Assembly: GCA_026874595.1 (NCBI GenBank)
Contig: CM049316.1
Coordinates: 4,356,339 to 4,420,338, forward strand
Source of the DNA: Sipunculus nudus
Lineage: Eukaryota; Annelida; Sipuncula; Golfingiida; Sipunculidae
Direction: 5' to 3'
Length of the DNA stretch: 64,000 nucleotides
In this document: piece by piece, positions 10,724 to 22,484 of the stretch
Layout of the letters: every line of letters starts with the position of its first letter
Position numbering within the stretch: the stretch's first letter is position 1
Made by a program: the position numbers and the translations under genes
The notes under the pieces: generated by a model
The model's database searches: none
Seen by the model: only the letters and a program-made list of their open reading frames with translations
What the model was told of the DNA's origin: nothing

Positions 10724-11829
10724 ACTTTCATGTTTATCATTCTCATCTGCAGGTTTAATAAAGTTTTCACTTTACTATTCATCTGAAAGTTTCATTTAGC
10801 TTTCACTTTACTAAACCCCACTGAATCAAGCATCCTAAAGATTTATAAACATCCCTTACATCATCCAGATCATCATTTCTACAATTAAATTAACATCATA
10901 ATCATCTATCATTTCATCAGGGATAAATAAGTACTACAAAAGATAAAATCCCTTACAAATTTCAAATTTGTGCATTTGATCACAATAAATCCTTAAATCA
11001 TAAGCCACACCTGCCACTTACATAAAAAGAGGGTTTGTGGAACAGTTTCGGAGGCAGTGAATGTCACATGAAAACATTCCTGATATATACAAACAAATGC
11101 CAATCCCCTCACCTCTATCCCAAACCTAATTAAGTCTTGCCAGGTCAATTAAAAGCTGTAATTTAAAGCTTTAAATATTGTGTTGCATACACAAGAGGCG
11201 GGTTGATTTTTACACCTGGAATATTAATTAGCAGAGGATCCAAGTAGTGTATTTATATATTACATGGCATTTGTAAATGAACCACCAGGAAGACAAACAG
11301 ACAAGGTTTCTATATAAATCGACACTACAACCATGACAAACATGAATGTGATGTTGATGCTTGGGCTGTGCTGTCACCTAGGGGAAAGCCAGGAACTGCT
11401 GTGCAGCAATTCACCACCATCATATATTCAAATCATCTCATGTACACTGATCAACAACAGGTTTTGGAAAGCTATGCTCTGACACAAAAGAAATGTCCAT
11501 TGAGACCAGCTATCCAGAAGATACTTGTGATATGACTTTAGAAATTTCACATAATAAACCGTTATTTTTTCAAAAGGTCAGTCCAGTTGGTCTAGCCTTG
11601 CCAGTCTTTTTCAGCAACCACAACCTTTCAAACCAATATGTCTTTTATTTAAAGAATATTTTAGTATAGCATTTCAAATGTTTTTCACAAGCTTTTGATT
11701 GTATTTATATTTCATGAATTGTCAAGTATATTGTTAATTTACATATGAAATTTCATTAATTCTTAAGGATTTTGAAAAGTGTTCAAACCCTGATATATTA
11801 ACTAGCCACAAAAGAACAGTCTTTTCAAA
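10724..11829. other. A/T-rich stretch without recognised feature
   Basis: No ORF, tandem array or recognised repeat. Confidence 0.5.
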
Positions 11830-12803
11830 CAAGTGGCCAATGGGCAATGATGCTCAGTTGAATTTGACATACAGGTGATGCATGTATTAATTATTGATGT
11901 TATTTTATGTTGAAAAATATTTGTTAAGGAACCTTGAACAATAGGTGGAATGACTTCCAGAGTGCTAAAAATCATGTTTGTTGCTCATAGTCCTTAGAAA
12001 ATAGGTAACAGTGATCTTACTTAAGGTTTCTCAGGAGATTTTACCAGGAACTCCCTAGATGTTAAGTTACGAGTTTCTATGTCAAACTGCTATGACTTGT
12101 TCCATCTGACTTGTGGGGTATTCAAATCAGGTTCTTTAACATTGCTCACAGAATATTGGTCATAGTAACCTAATTTTGGATGTCCAAGGAGACATTACGA
12201 TGACCTCCCTTTACATTAAGAACGACATTTATAGATGGAAGAGTTTAGATTTGTGCCTTGTCTGACTTTCAGGTGCTCAAAACTTAGTTTTCTGCTCGTA
12301 GCTCTGAGAATATAGGTCACAGTGACCTAATTTCAGGATTCTAAGGAGACTTGCCAAACACCACCCTGGATGTCATATTAATTGGTTCTAGATCCAATCT
12401 GTTTCCAAGGAGATTTGCCTAGGGCTTCCCTGGATGTGGAGTTAGATGTTTCCAAGTCTAACAGATACAATTTGTGCCAAGTCTGACTGTCTGGGTGCTG
12501 AAATTCACAATTTGCACCCAGTCTGACTGTCTCGGTGCTGAAAGTCACTTGCAGAAAATAAGTCATCATGACATAGTCCCAGGATTCCTAGTGAATTTCC
12601 CCTGGATGTTGCCTTAGAAGATTCTAGGCCTAATGGACAATTTCAGCCCATTTGACTTTCAGGGTACTCAAATCATGCTTTTTTTCCAGTGGTTATGATT
12701 TGTGCCCTGTTAACAGAAAGACATAAAGACAGACAAACTGGAAAGACAACATAAAAGAGGGGTTTCTATAGCTCAGATGACATTCAGTCAGCTGAGGTAA
12801 AAA
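11830..12803 (+). mobile_element. Family-1 element, degraded complete copy
   Basis: The 5' tip is CAAGTGGCCAATGGGC, followed by GATGCTCAGTTGA. The body has core units about 150-170 bp apart, each with a GGTCACAGTGACCTAATTTC-like segment (12001, 12167, 12313). The 3' end is a short CAGACAAACTGG microsatellite and a hairpin at 12770-12798 (loop ATT region, one extra mismatch), then AAAAA. The unit at 12314-12328 holds AGGTCACAGTGACCT. Non-coding. Confidence 0.7.
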
Positions 12804-12885
12804 TAAAGCACTTCCTGTTGTAATAATAATACCAGGCAGTCATTGACTATCTGTGACCACTTGTTAAGATCTGACTGGCATCTTT

Positions 12886-14120
12886 CAACAAAATTACCAA
12901 CATTCAAATCAGAAGTCCGCTCGTACTTTTCTTAATCTATCAATAAATACTTAATTACCCAGGTAAAGCAGAAGTAACATAGTTGCCATGGTGATGACAC
13001 AGATTTTTGTCTGCTGAGCATGTATTCTGTATCTTTGGCTTCACATGTACTCCAAGTGATCCGAGAGGATATTTTAATTCTCATTAAACACTTCCACACA
13101 AGTCTTTTTTAATAACTTTAGATCATTTACCACACTGTCCTTGATCTAAATCATGCCCTGAAGTACTGGCGAGCGTGCCTTCTAGAAACAAAACTAACTC
13201 AAAATCAGTGTGGCCTTTAAACTGATCAGAATCAGAATATTTTTTTTTTCATTTTTTGTTACCTCAATTAAAGACCCAAGATGAGATTACAAGAGCATTC
13301 AGATACAGTTGCCTTTAAGCTTAAGAGACTTTTGTCTTGTACTTTTTCTGATATAAATGTGGGTGTCTGGTTTCTCTCAGGTGGTACTACCTGTTATGTG
13401 TATAAAATGTATTTCTCAAAAGTAAGCCAATAGCAACCCACATAGTCTAACAGTGATACATAAATGAAGCCAGTTTATTTAAGCTTCTTAATGTGAAAAT
13501 CTTGCATTCCCTACCATTGTATTTATAGAAGTCATTACATTTTAGATAACATGTATTTGTAAACTGATCAGTTACTAGAATGTTTATTGAAGCATTTAAC
13601 ATTAATGTCCACAAATGTAATTGTAAGGTACTTTTGACTATATATATGCTAAGTTATATGGAAACTGACAGAGTATAGGCATCTGTACATATAAGCCATG
13701 AATGAAAGGTTAATATATTTGGATAGTTACGGGTCTACTGATGTTCTATATCAAATGTAGTGATGCATATTAATTCGTCTTACAATTAATGAAGCTCTTG
13801 GTATCCTATTCTTACACTGGAATAATAGGTAGAGCTTAAAAATCTATGGTCACTTTCTGAGAGCATCAGTTTATCAGTCAACAAAATTACCAACATTCAA
13901 GTCAAGGAACGGCTACGACTCTTCCTGTGCTATAAATAAATCCACAATTGCCAAGGTAAAGACAGGAAGTTGCGTCTGCATCCTTGGCATTTACCCGCAC
14001 TCCAGGCCATCAGAGAGGATATTCTAATCCTTCTTTTAAAAAATTCCACATGGTTCTTTGGTTGTTACTTTAGTAGCATTACCACTGTGTCCATCTTAGT
14101 TCTGTGCTGAAGCACTTGGA
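12886..14120 (+). repeat. Diverged direct duplication (12886-13170 and 13879-14120)
   Basis: Both copies start CAACAAAATTACCAACATTC. They then share in order AATAAAT, AGGTAAAG, a TTTGGC/CTTGGCAT-type segment, ACTCC, GAGAGGATATT, TTCCACA, and CTGTGTCC/CTGTCCTTG with CTGAAG(T/C)ACT. Identity looks roughly 65-70% by eye with several indels. Spacing is about 993 bp. Similarity may continue weakly into the TTTCATTTTTT regions near 13250 and 14170. Origin unknown: an old duplication or two copies of a dispersed repeat. Confidence 0.6.
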
Positions 14121-15138
14121 AATCTGCATTTTACAAACTCATCCACTTACCATGAAAATTTTATTTCTTTCATTTTTTAACAGCTATGAAATTCCAGCAA
14201 TCAGTGATAAAAGTGGAGAACAATAAAATGGAACTATTGACAAACAGCTGTGTCTTTAAGTTGATGAGAAAAGATTGTTTGTAAGCTCTGGACAGGAATC
14301 TTTTTTCAAGTAAGGATAGGAGCACACAGTCTTGCTCAAGTGGCTTATTGCTAAAACTTTTTAATTTAATTAGCAAAAACTACAAATTGGTCATTTTTTG
14401 TGGAATTTAAGCAGTCATCTCAATGAATTACCCATGGACTACTGTCATTTCATAAAACCAGAATTGAGATTACTGGGTAAAATTACATCAGTAATTAAAT
14501 GCCCAGACACCTGTGAAATCAGCAAGGGTTTTAGAGTTTTTGGATATTCCAAACACTTTTGTCAATCATCGGAATCTTTTAGGAAGATAAAAATACCCGC
14601 AGACCCAGGTCAGCCATTATTTAAATATGAGCAATGCAGGAAAAAGACTCCACATAGTAGGGTTCACTTTTATTGTAATTTTTTTAGTTTTGCCATATCA
14701 AGGCAAAATGTCCAATATTCTTAATATGGGGGATATAAACATACTGGGTTTGATGTATGTTTATTTCATCTAAATTTTATTATGTTAATTCTGTGTAAAA
14801 TCATCAGCACATAAGAGTTCAATTTACCATTTAGTTTATAAGTAAAATAAAAATATAACTATATGAAGGGGAACAATTAAGTAATTAATTAACTGGAATT
14901 TTCAAAATTGCAGGATATTTATTTTGAACTATTTCCATTGCCTTAAATTTGCATCTCATTCATTCCAACCACAATCAAGTCAAAGAGTAATAAAGAAGTT
15001 TTCAACTATGATCAATACACTGTTTGGAAATGAGGGGGAAAACAGACTGCACTTTCTATTAAGGGCCAATAAGATTAATTCACTTTTCTCAAACTGAAAA
15101 ATATCATTATTTTATTATTTACTGTGGAAAAAAGGAAA
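14121..15138. other. A/T-rich stretch without recognised feature
   Basis: Apart from weak continuation of the duplication at its start, nothing supportable is visible. Confidence 0.45.
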
Positions 15139-17039
15139 CAAGTGACCCATGGGTCATGACGCTTAGCTGACTGGGAAGAGATTCACAAAAGGAAATTTTA
15201 TCATCTGAATGGTAGTATATACCCCTTCAACTGAAGCATCAAACAGATTAACCACTAGGCCCAGATTGTGTCTGTATTTATATATCTCAAAAATAGAGAA
15301 ATAATGCGTAAAATTAAAAAAAAAAAACAGGTGTCTCCACCAGTCTGCAGAAACTAATAAAAACACTTAATGGTCAATATCCATGCAAAGAATCATGGTG
15401 ATCTCTCCATTAGTTGTTCAGATACTTCAGCTTTTGTATCAAAGTTTCCATTATTCTGAGGGATACTTCGGAGTCCTAGAGCTTGAAGTATATGGGTAAC
15501 AGAGACCTAATTTCAGGTTTCCACAGACTCTTTTCATGGGCCTCCTTGCATGACAAGAATGAAGATTCTAGGTCCAGTTGTTACAATTTGTGCCACATTA
15601 ACAGATGACAGCATCTTTTAAGGTCTCAAAAATAAAGAAAAAAATTTAAAAAATTGAATAAAATATAGGTGGCACCACCAGTCTGCAGAAACTGATGAAA
15701 CATTCCATAATCAATATACATGCAAAGAATCATGGTGATCTCTGCATTAGTTGTTCAGATACTTCAGTTTTGTATCAAATTGTCCATTATTCTGAGGGAT
15801 ACTTTGGAGTCCTATAGCTTGAAGGATCTGGGAAACAGAGACCTAATTTCAGGTTTCCACAGATATTTTTCATGGATCTCCTTGAATGACAAGAATAAAG
15901 ATTCTAGGTCCAGTTGTTACGATTTGTACAATGTTGACAGATAACCACATCTTTAAAGGTCTCAAAAATATAGAGGAAGAAATTTGTAAAAATTTAAAAA
16001 AAAATAGAGGTGGTGACCCAGTCTGCAGAAACTGATGGACACCTCATGATCAATACGTATGCCAAAAATCATGACCATCAGTGTTGTAGTTGTTGAGATA
16101 CTGCAGTTTTTGTGTCAAATTTTTCATTATTCTGGGGGACATTTGGAGCCATACAGCTTAAAGGATATGGGTAACAGAGACCTTATTTCAGGTTTCCGTG
16201 GAGACTTTTCATGAGTCTCTCACTGTTTCAAGAATGAAGATTCTAGGTCAAGTCTTTACGATTTGTGCCCTGTTAACAGATGTTCACATTTTTAAAGGTC
16301 TCAAAAATAGAGATTACAATTTGTAAAAAAATTGAAAAATAAAGGTGGCGCCACCAGTCTACAGAAACTGATGAAACATCTCATGATCAATATGTATCCC
16401 AAAAATCATGACCATCAGTGATGTAGTTAATGAGATATTTACGTTTTTGTATGACACTTTTTACTATTCGGGGGGGGGGGGTACTTTTGGGCCCCATAGC
16501 TCAAAGGATATGGGTAACAGAGACCTAATTTCTGGTTTCCATGGAGACTTTTTATAGGTCTCTCAGTGTGTCAAGAATGAAGATTCTAGGTCCAGTCTTT
16601 ACGATTTGTGCCCTGTTAACAACTGTTCACATTTTAAAAGGTCTCAAAAATAGAGAAAAAAATTTGTAAAAAATTGAAAAATACAGGTGGCACCACCAGT
16701 CTGCAGGGACTGATGGGACCTCTCATGATCAATATGTATGCCAAAAAATCATGACCATCGGTGGTTGTAGTTAATGAGATATTGAAGTTTTTGTATGAAA
16801 TTTTTTACTATTCTGGGGGGTACTTTGGGGCCCCATAGCTCGAAGGATATGGGTAACAGAGACCTAATTTCTGGTTTCCAAGGAGATTTTTCATGGACCT
16901 CTCAGAATGTCAAGGTACAAGATTCTAGGTCCAGCAGTTATGGTTTGTACCTGGTTAGCGGACAGACGGACAGACAGATGACGGACAAAGAGTGATCACT
17001 ATAGCTCAGATGACGTCATTACAGTTAGCTGAGCTAAAT
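15139..17039 (+). mobile_element. Family-1 element, full-length copy
   Basis: The 5' end CAAGTGACCC contains the perfect palindrome TGACCCATGGGTCA (15143-15156), then GCTTAGCTGA (15161-15170), which is complementary (one change) to the 3' TCAGCTGAGC. Five core units of about 340 bp follow (GGATATGGGTAACAGAGACC-like marks near 15484, 15822, 16160, 16502, 16841). Then come the GACGGACAGACAGATGACGG microsatellite (about 16961-16985) and a 3' hairpin decayed by a small insertion (17003-17035), ending TAAATA. GGTGGCGCCACC occurs at 16344-16355. This is the best copy here for defining both ends. Non-coding. Confidence 0.8.
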
Positions 17040-17126
17040 ATTCCAGAGAAATTTGGTGCTAATTAGGGCAGCAGTTTTTCCTGAGATATTTCATGACAGA
17101 CATTAAATCATGAATCTAAACCAGGG

Positions 17127-17559
17127 TTGGCAATTTTTTCTGAGAGGCAGTTTGGAAACTTCTGGCTTGAAAGAAATAGTTTCTTCCATTACTTCTGGAA
17201 GAAACTTCCAAATTTCATGTGAGAATATGTAAAAATAATAAATTTTGAGGCTAATTTCTGCTTAAACATAATCTGTTCCATCTTATAAAGGTTTATATTA
17301 TTATATAATGTTATCTGTATATATGACTATTAGTTTAATTTAGTTAGACAAATATGCCTCATGTAGTTTTGTGTTAGTGAGTTCAGGTGACATAATTAAT
17401 ATATTATTATATTATTATGTTTAAGCAGAAATTAAGCTCAAAATTTATTATTTTTACATATTCTCACATGAAATTTGGAAGTTTCTTCCAGAAGAAATGG
17501 AAGAAACTATTTCTTTCAAGCCAGAATTTTTCAAACTGCCTCTCAGAAAAAATTGTCAA
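17127..17559. mobile_element. Foldback element with ~146-bp inverted arms
   Basis: The arm at 17127-17272 begins TTGGCAATTTTTTCTGAGAG. It is repeated in inverted orientation at 17414-17559, ending AGAAAAAATTGTCAA, with few mismatches. The central 141 bp is A/T-rich. The segment AAATATGCCTCATGTAGTTT occurs both inside the loop (from 17350) and just after the right arm (from 17557), a direct repeat of about 45 bp. The left flank CAGGGTTGGCAA resembles hAT-type tips, but the right end does not match this and no clear target duplication was found. Probably a foldback MITE. No ORF of note. Confidence 0.75.
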
Positions 17560-17599
17560 ATATGCCTCATGTAGTTTTGTGTTAGTGAGTGACATAATT

Positions 17600-19129
17600 C
17601 AAAATAAACTGACACAGGTTTCAGTCCAGTGAATCATGCAATGATTACCAGATGATTAACTAAAAAAGTGCAGCTTCACTCCAGTTACCTCTGACTCCAC
17701 AGAGAGGCAGGTTATGAATAAGCCATGCCATAATTAACAGGGTTTTATATATCCGCTGTACTAATCAAACTGCTCCTTGTTATTACAGATTATTACCAAG
17801 CAGATAATCATGTACAGAGATTGGGTTTCTCATATTTTAAAGGTATTTTCTAGTTTTGGCATTATTCACAACAAGCTCAGGAATAGACTTGGGTGTTTGC
17901 AGGGCTGCAAAATTTGTGTTTTTCTATCAATTGCTTCGTGGTTTACTTAGATGAAGATTACTAACAGGTACTGATTGTACTCCACTGTGAATAACAACAG
18001 TACTTAATGGTGAGATGCATAAATTTAAATGAGTGATAATTATAAGTTCAACTGGTGATCACTGATCCATCATAGTGTTATATCACACAGGATATTGTTA
18101 ACTCATACACAAGCAAGCTATAAATGGTGATATATTTTGTTAAAATTGCAATTTGCATACTATTAAGATTCTACATTCATTGGTTAGTTAGTATGCAGCA
18201 CTGCATGCACGTGGCAGCTTATATACACTTGACCGTTATGAAACAAGATGAGAAAATTGTAGCATATCAATCTGTAATCCTCTATCATACAAAAGTAACA
18301 TTGCTGAGTGACACAAATTTGGTAAGAACTAGTTACAAATACAGAAAATTCCTCTAACCCTCATGTAAATACAGGTAAACATTTAAACAAAAATCTTATT
18401 AATTAACATGTTAACACATACTATGCAACACACTTCATACTTATAGAGTTAAAATACACATCTGTCAGCAGCAATGTTGACAAAAATTTGTATTTTAGCA
18501 TATTAATCAAATGATCAATAAGTTTTCAAAGTTTCATAATGACAGCTGCAGCTGATGAAGATCTGTTGAGATATTCAGTAGTGGATGGCGAACAGAAGAT
18601 GATGGACGCTGGATCCTGCACCATCACATAAGTTCACAGAGTCAGCTATAAAGGGACATTCATTGTCTGGCTGTTTTTTTTTACAATTTATTGGTCAAAT
18701 ACATAGAATGAACCTGCATTTCCCCCCCCCCCCCAAATAAAAAAATAAGTATAGAGCACTAAAACTACGTATGCCTACAAACATGGGGAAATAGTGATGT
18801 TTCAAGTGCAAGTTAAGTAAAATATCAGAAGGGGCAAAACATATCTTCATATACTTAACTATAGATTTACTTTCTCCAAGGACCCTCAAAGTCATCCATA
18901 CATGTTCACTGTCACTCTGTTACCATTATCTTGATTTATCATGCTACATACTTTAACAGTATTAAAGTACTTGTGAAAACTTACATATAAATCTCTCAAC
19001 ATTCTGATATATGTATGAACATAAAACAAATTCAAATAAAATACTGTTATAAACACAATACTGGTATTATTTATTTCATTGTATGAAACAGTGAGATAAC
19101 ATTATAACATTTGTAGTGGTATTTTATCC
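17600..19129. other. A/T-rich stretch; C13 run at 18722-18734
   Basis: No gene or repeat family recognised. The only simple feature is a 13-base C homopolymer. Confidence 0.5.
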
Positions 19130-19335
19130 TATTTTTTAGTTCTTTTTGGATTAATTATCTTATTTTTTTAGGTACATTTTCGATAAACTATTTTTTTAAA
19201 TTTAATTTTGAATTATCTTATTTTTTAGTTTCATTTTGGATTATCTTATTTTTTAAGTTTCATTTTGAATTACCTTATATTTTAAGTATCATTTGGATTA
19301 TCTTATTTTTTTAAGTATCATTTGGATTATCTTAA
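19130..19335. repeat. Degenerate ~30-bp A/T-rich minisatellite
   Basis: Repeats of a TTTTGGATTATCTTATTTTT core followed by TTAAGTATCA or TTTAGTTTCA, roughly every 29-31 bp, about six or seven diverged copies. The right-hand copies (19240-19335) are the most alike. Confidence 0.6.
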
Positions 19336-21702
19336 TACTTACTTAAATATTATTAGTGTCTCTTTTTATAATTTTATGGAAAATAGCCAAGATATAAATG
19401 TCATGCTGTTGTGAAACTGTCCTTGGGTCTCAAAAGACACATAAGAGCTATTTAATCAGACCTCTAACATGGGCTGATGTACTGATATAGTGATGAATTA
19501 TACCAGAATGCCCTGACTGTATCATCCACTACAGCTGATTTAGGGTTACCATATATGTTCTTGCTCCTTTTAGTTCCAGGAGCAAGCAGACAACAATGAC
19601 ATGATGTACACATTAGTTGAGAGTGACATGGGAGCACATATTTCAACCTGAGACTGAACATTTATGATGAAATATCTGCCCTGCTATAAAATAATCTCAA
19701 TTTTTTTCTTCATTTAAAGCTAGCTATTCATCTATGTAACTTCTAGATTAGTCTGCATATATATTATGAAATATAGGTACCTACGGAGTTCCTGTTAATA
19801 AAGGTTCTTATGACACTTCTGTGATGGATATGTATGACCTTTGTTACATACACACTGTTAGGAAACAGCAACATTGATGGAAAAAGCTAAGGTAGTTGGT
19901 TGCAGATCTGCAGAATCTTAAGTCAAATTAGTTTTAAAATGCCCCTTGGGAAACTCCAGTTTAACTGACTTGCTGTCAGATGTCCTAACTGTATGTGTCT
20001 GGAATATTTTGGCGGGGCCCCAACATATAATAAACATGCATGTTATAAACACGTGGATATAAACAAAATGAACAGCCTGTGTGTTGTGGGACTGGCATTT
20101 TCTGGAATTTTTGTAAAAAAGTCTCAAAGGATTATATTAAGTAAATAGACTTCAGATATCAGAATACGCCCTGTTGATTCCTGAATGAAATGACTCACTG
20201 ATAGATGCCACAGTAAAGAGAAATTCCTCAGCTTGTGAGTTTGACAAATTAAAATGTTTTGATCATTTAAAATTCTAGGCATATCACAGGCTGGTTCTAG
20301 GCCAAAAACAAATCATTCCTTCCTTGTTTCTTCAATAAACATTCTGAAATCTGCAGAGTCATAAACAAAAGAAAGATTTTGAAAATCTTAACGATTCACA
20401 AACAAAACCAGGCAACTGATGATAAAATTGCCAAAAGGCACCCCTTTTTAAAAGCATAACATTTGATTATGCTCAGCATGAAATGTGAAGTCACTGAAAG
20501 GATTCACAGTCATTACGCCAAAAAGCCATATGCAGTAATACAAACAAAGCTGATGAATACAGCCCTGACAGCCAGACAAATGTTCTGGAAAAATTGATAA
20601 CCCTTTGCTCTCAATCAGGGATAAAGTATTTGACATATCATGCAATCAATATCAAATCAAATTTAATATGCATAGTCCAATCCAGTTAGATGTAATCAAT
20701 GAAGTAAATCTAGTATACATCGCCAGAAATAGCTGACAAATTCTCTGTGTGTCTAACCACTGCATTCAAACTAGATTTTAATTTCAATTATATATGACAC
20801 TGCACACTTGTCTCCTTATCAAGTCTCTTCAGGGAAAGCCATAGAAACTGCATATGAACAGGAAAAACAGGAAAGGGTTTGAGAGTACTTAATCTCAATC
20901 TGATGGCTTCCTGTCAAGTGCCCTCAGTTAGAACCATTTGCAGTAAACATGGAAACTCTCTAAAGGAGACCTTAGAATAGATTAGTCTGACGAACGCTTT
21001 TGTGTAAATCGTTCTTCTGCAGACAGTAACATTGATATTCTGTTCTTTAATTGATGTTATACCAGTTAACAATTTCCTGAACACAGTTATAATTTAAAGC
21101 TCTATTGATATTTTCAAGGTTTTCTTCTCACCATTGTTTCTCCTGTTCAGCTGAGTTGTGAAGAGACAGTCAGATATCTGTTTACAGGATCATTTCCTTT
21201 TAGTTATTTAAGTTTTACATTTTACAGAAAGCAGTGATAAATGGATCACAGCTGATGTTTTCATAAATCCTTTTAGGTAAATGTATTGGAAAATTATCTA
21301 TGTGAAAAAGTGAACACAACTTGAAATTTAACAATGTTTAATGATCATTGTATGTGAGGAAATTTTGCCTATAATCAAACTAGGGTGAGATAATTTATGT
21401 TTTATAGTTATGGTGAGTTTTCTGAAAATCCCTCAAAGCCCTGGTAAGATATCACATCAAATAAAATTGTTTACTGACAGAGGGACATTAAGACAGATGG
21501 AGCTGATCACTATATCCTCTGCTCAGCTGAGGCGGCCAGGGAAAAACTATGTGTGATACATACCAGAACTATTGCCAGCCAGGTCATGTTTATCAGATTA
21601 CAGCTAAAATACAGGATTTTCTTACAGGTGTTAACATTTATTCACTTACTTAAATGTAAATACATATTTGTATAATGATCACTGAAAAGTAAAATAAATA
21701 AA
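19336..21702. other. A/T-rich stretch; decayed family-1-like 3' end near 21480-21535
   Basis: Mostly featureless. At 21480-21535 the order AGACAGATGG, GATCACTATA, TGCTCAGCTGAGGC resembles a family-1 microsatellite and hairpin in advanced decay. Confidence 0.4.
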
Positions 21703-21745
21703 TCCAAATTATTAACTGAATAATTAATTCAGTTAATAATTTGGA
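21703..21745. repeat. 43-bp palindrome, 19-bp perfect arms
   Basis: Left arm TCCAAATTATTAACTGAAT (21703-21721), 5-base spacer, right arm ATTCAGTTAATAATTTGGA (21727-21745). The arms are perfectly complementary, with partial pairing beyond them. Could be a small foldback remnant or a cruciform-prone site. No flanking element recognised. Confidence 0.9.
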
Positions 21746-22242
21746 ATATTATTTTTGATGATTCAAAATATGATTACCAGTAAAGCATGTATGTGTTAAA
21801 TATCACAGAGGTTATAAATCATAAAGAATTGATCTGAAATAATATAATATTGCATCATTATTACCAGTTCAGCAAACATAACATTAGCAAGTTCAAATAT
21901 GAATAAATATACACAAAAGTTATAATAATGGTATAAAGTAAAACTACAGGTAGGAGTTCCTTACCCATCACACCACCAAAGACTGGTGCATACTCTGACA
22001 CCTAACGACACATCAAGGTGCCGCCATACCAGAACCAAAGTAAAACACTGGAAGCAGCTTCCTGATATGTCACTGTAATGGGCAGGAAAGCAGGAATACA
22101 TCTCTATTAAAATGACACAGTTCCATCCCAGCCCGGCGTCATGTGAAGGCAACAGAAATGAGGGGAAAATGAACGGGGATTTATCCTTCCTGCAGATAGT
22201 ACCGCAGCTTGCACATTCCGTCTTTTTTTCTGATGTTCAAAC

Positions 22243-22272
22243 ATGGCTGACAGGGAGAAAATGGACCAGCAG
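22243..22272 (+). other. Possible first coding exon (10 codons)
   Basis: ATG in a good start context (AAACATGG) opens MADREKMDQQ, ending in CAG|GT at 22272/22273 (donor GTTTAACT, weak). It lies in a locally G+C-richer patch (about 22130-22300) after a pyrimidine tract. Ten codons in phase 0 would suit a short first exon. In the genomic reading the next codons are Val then a stop. No downstream exon could be identified, so this is speculative. Confidence 0.12.
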
Positions 22273-22451
22273 GTTTAACTAAAGGATGTGCCTAAGCCCG
22301 AGGATAAGTCAGAAGGGAGATCTATCAGGTGTAATTAGGTTATCTTTAGGTATTAGAATAAGTTGACTTAGGCTCCAGGTGAACAAAGTACATGATTCAG
22401 AGAGCTTTATTACAAGTTTGTATTTATGAGAAATGAATGAGACAAACACTC

Positions 22452-22484
22452 AAACACACACACACATATATATATACACACAAA
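22452..22484. repeat. Compound (AC)n/(AT)n microsatellite
   Basis: Runs of CA, then TA, then CA repeats between about 22452 and 22484. Confidence 0.85.
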
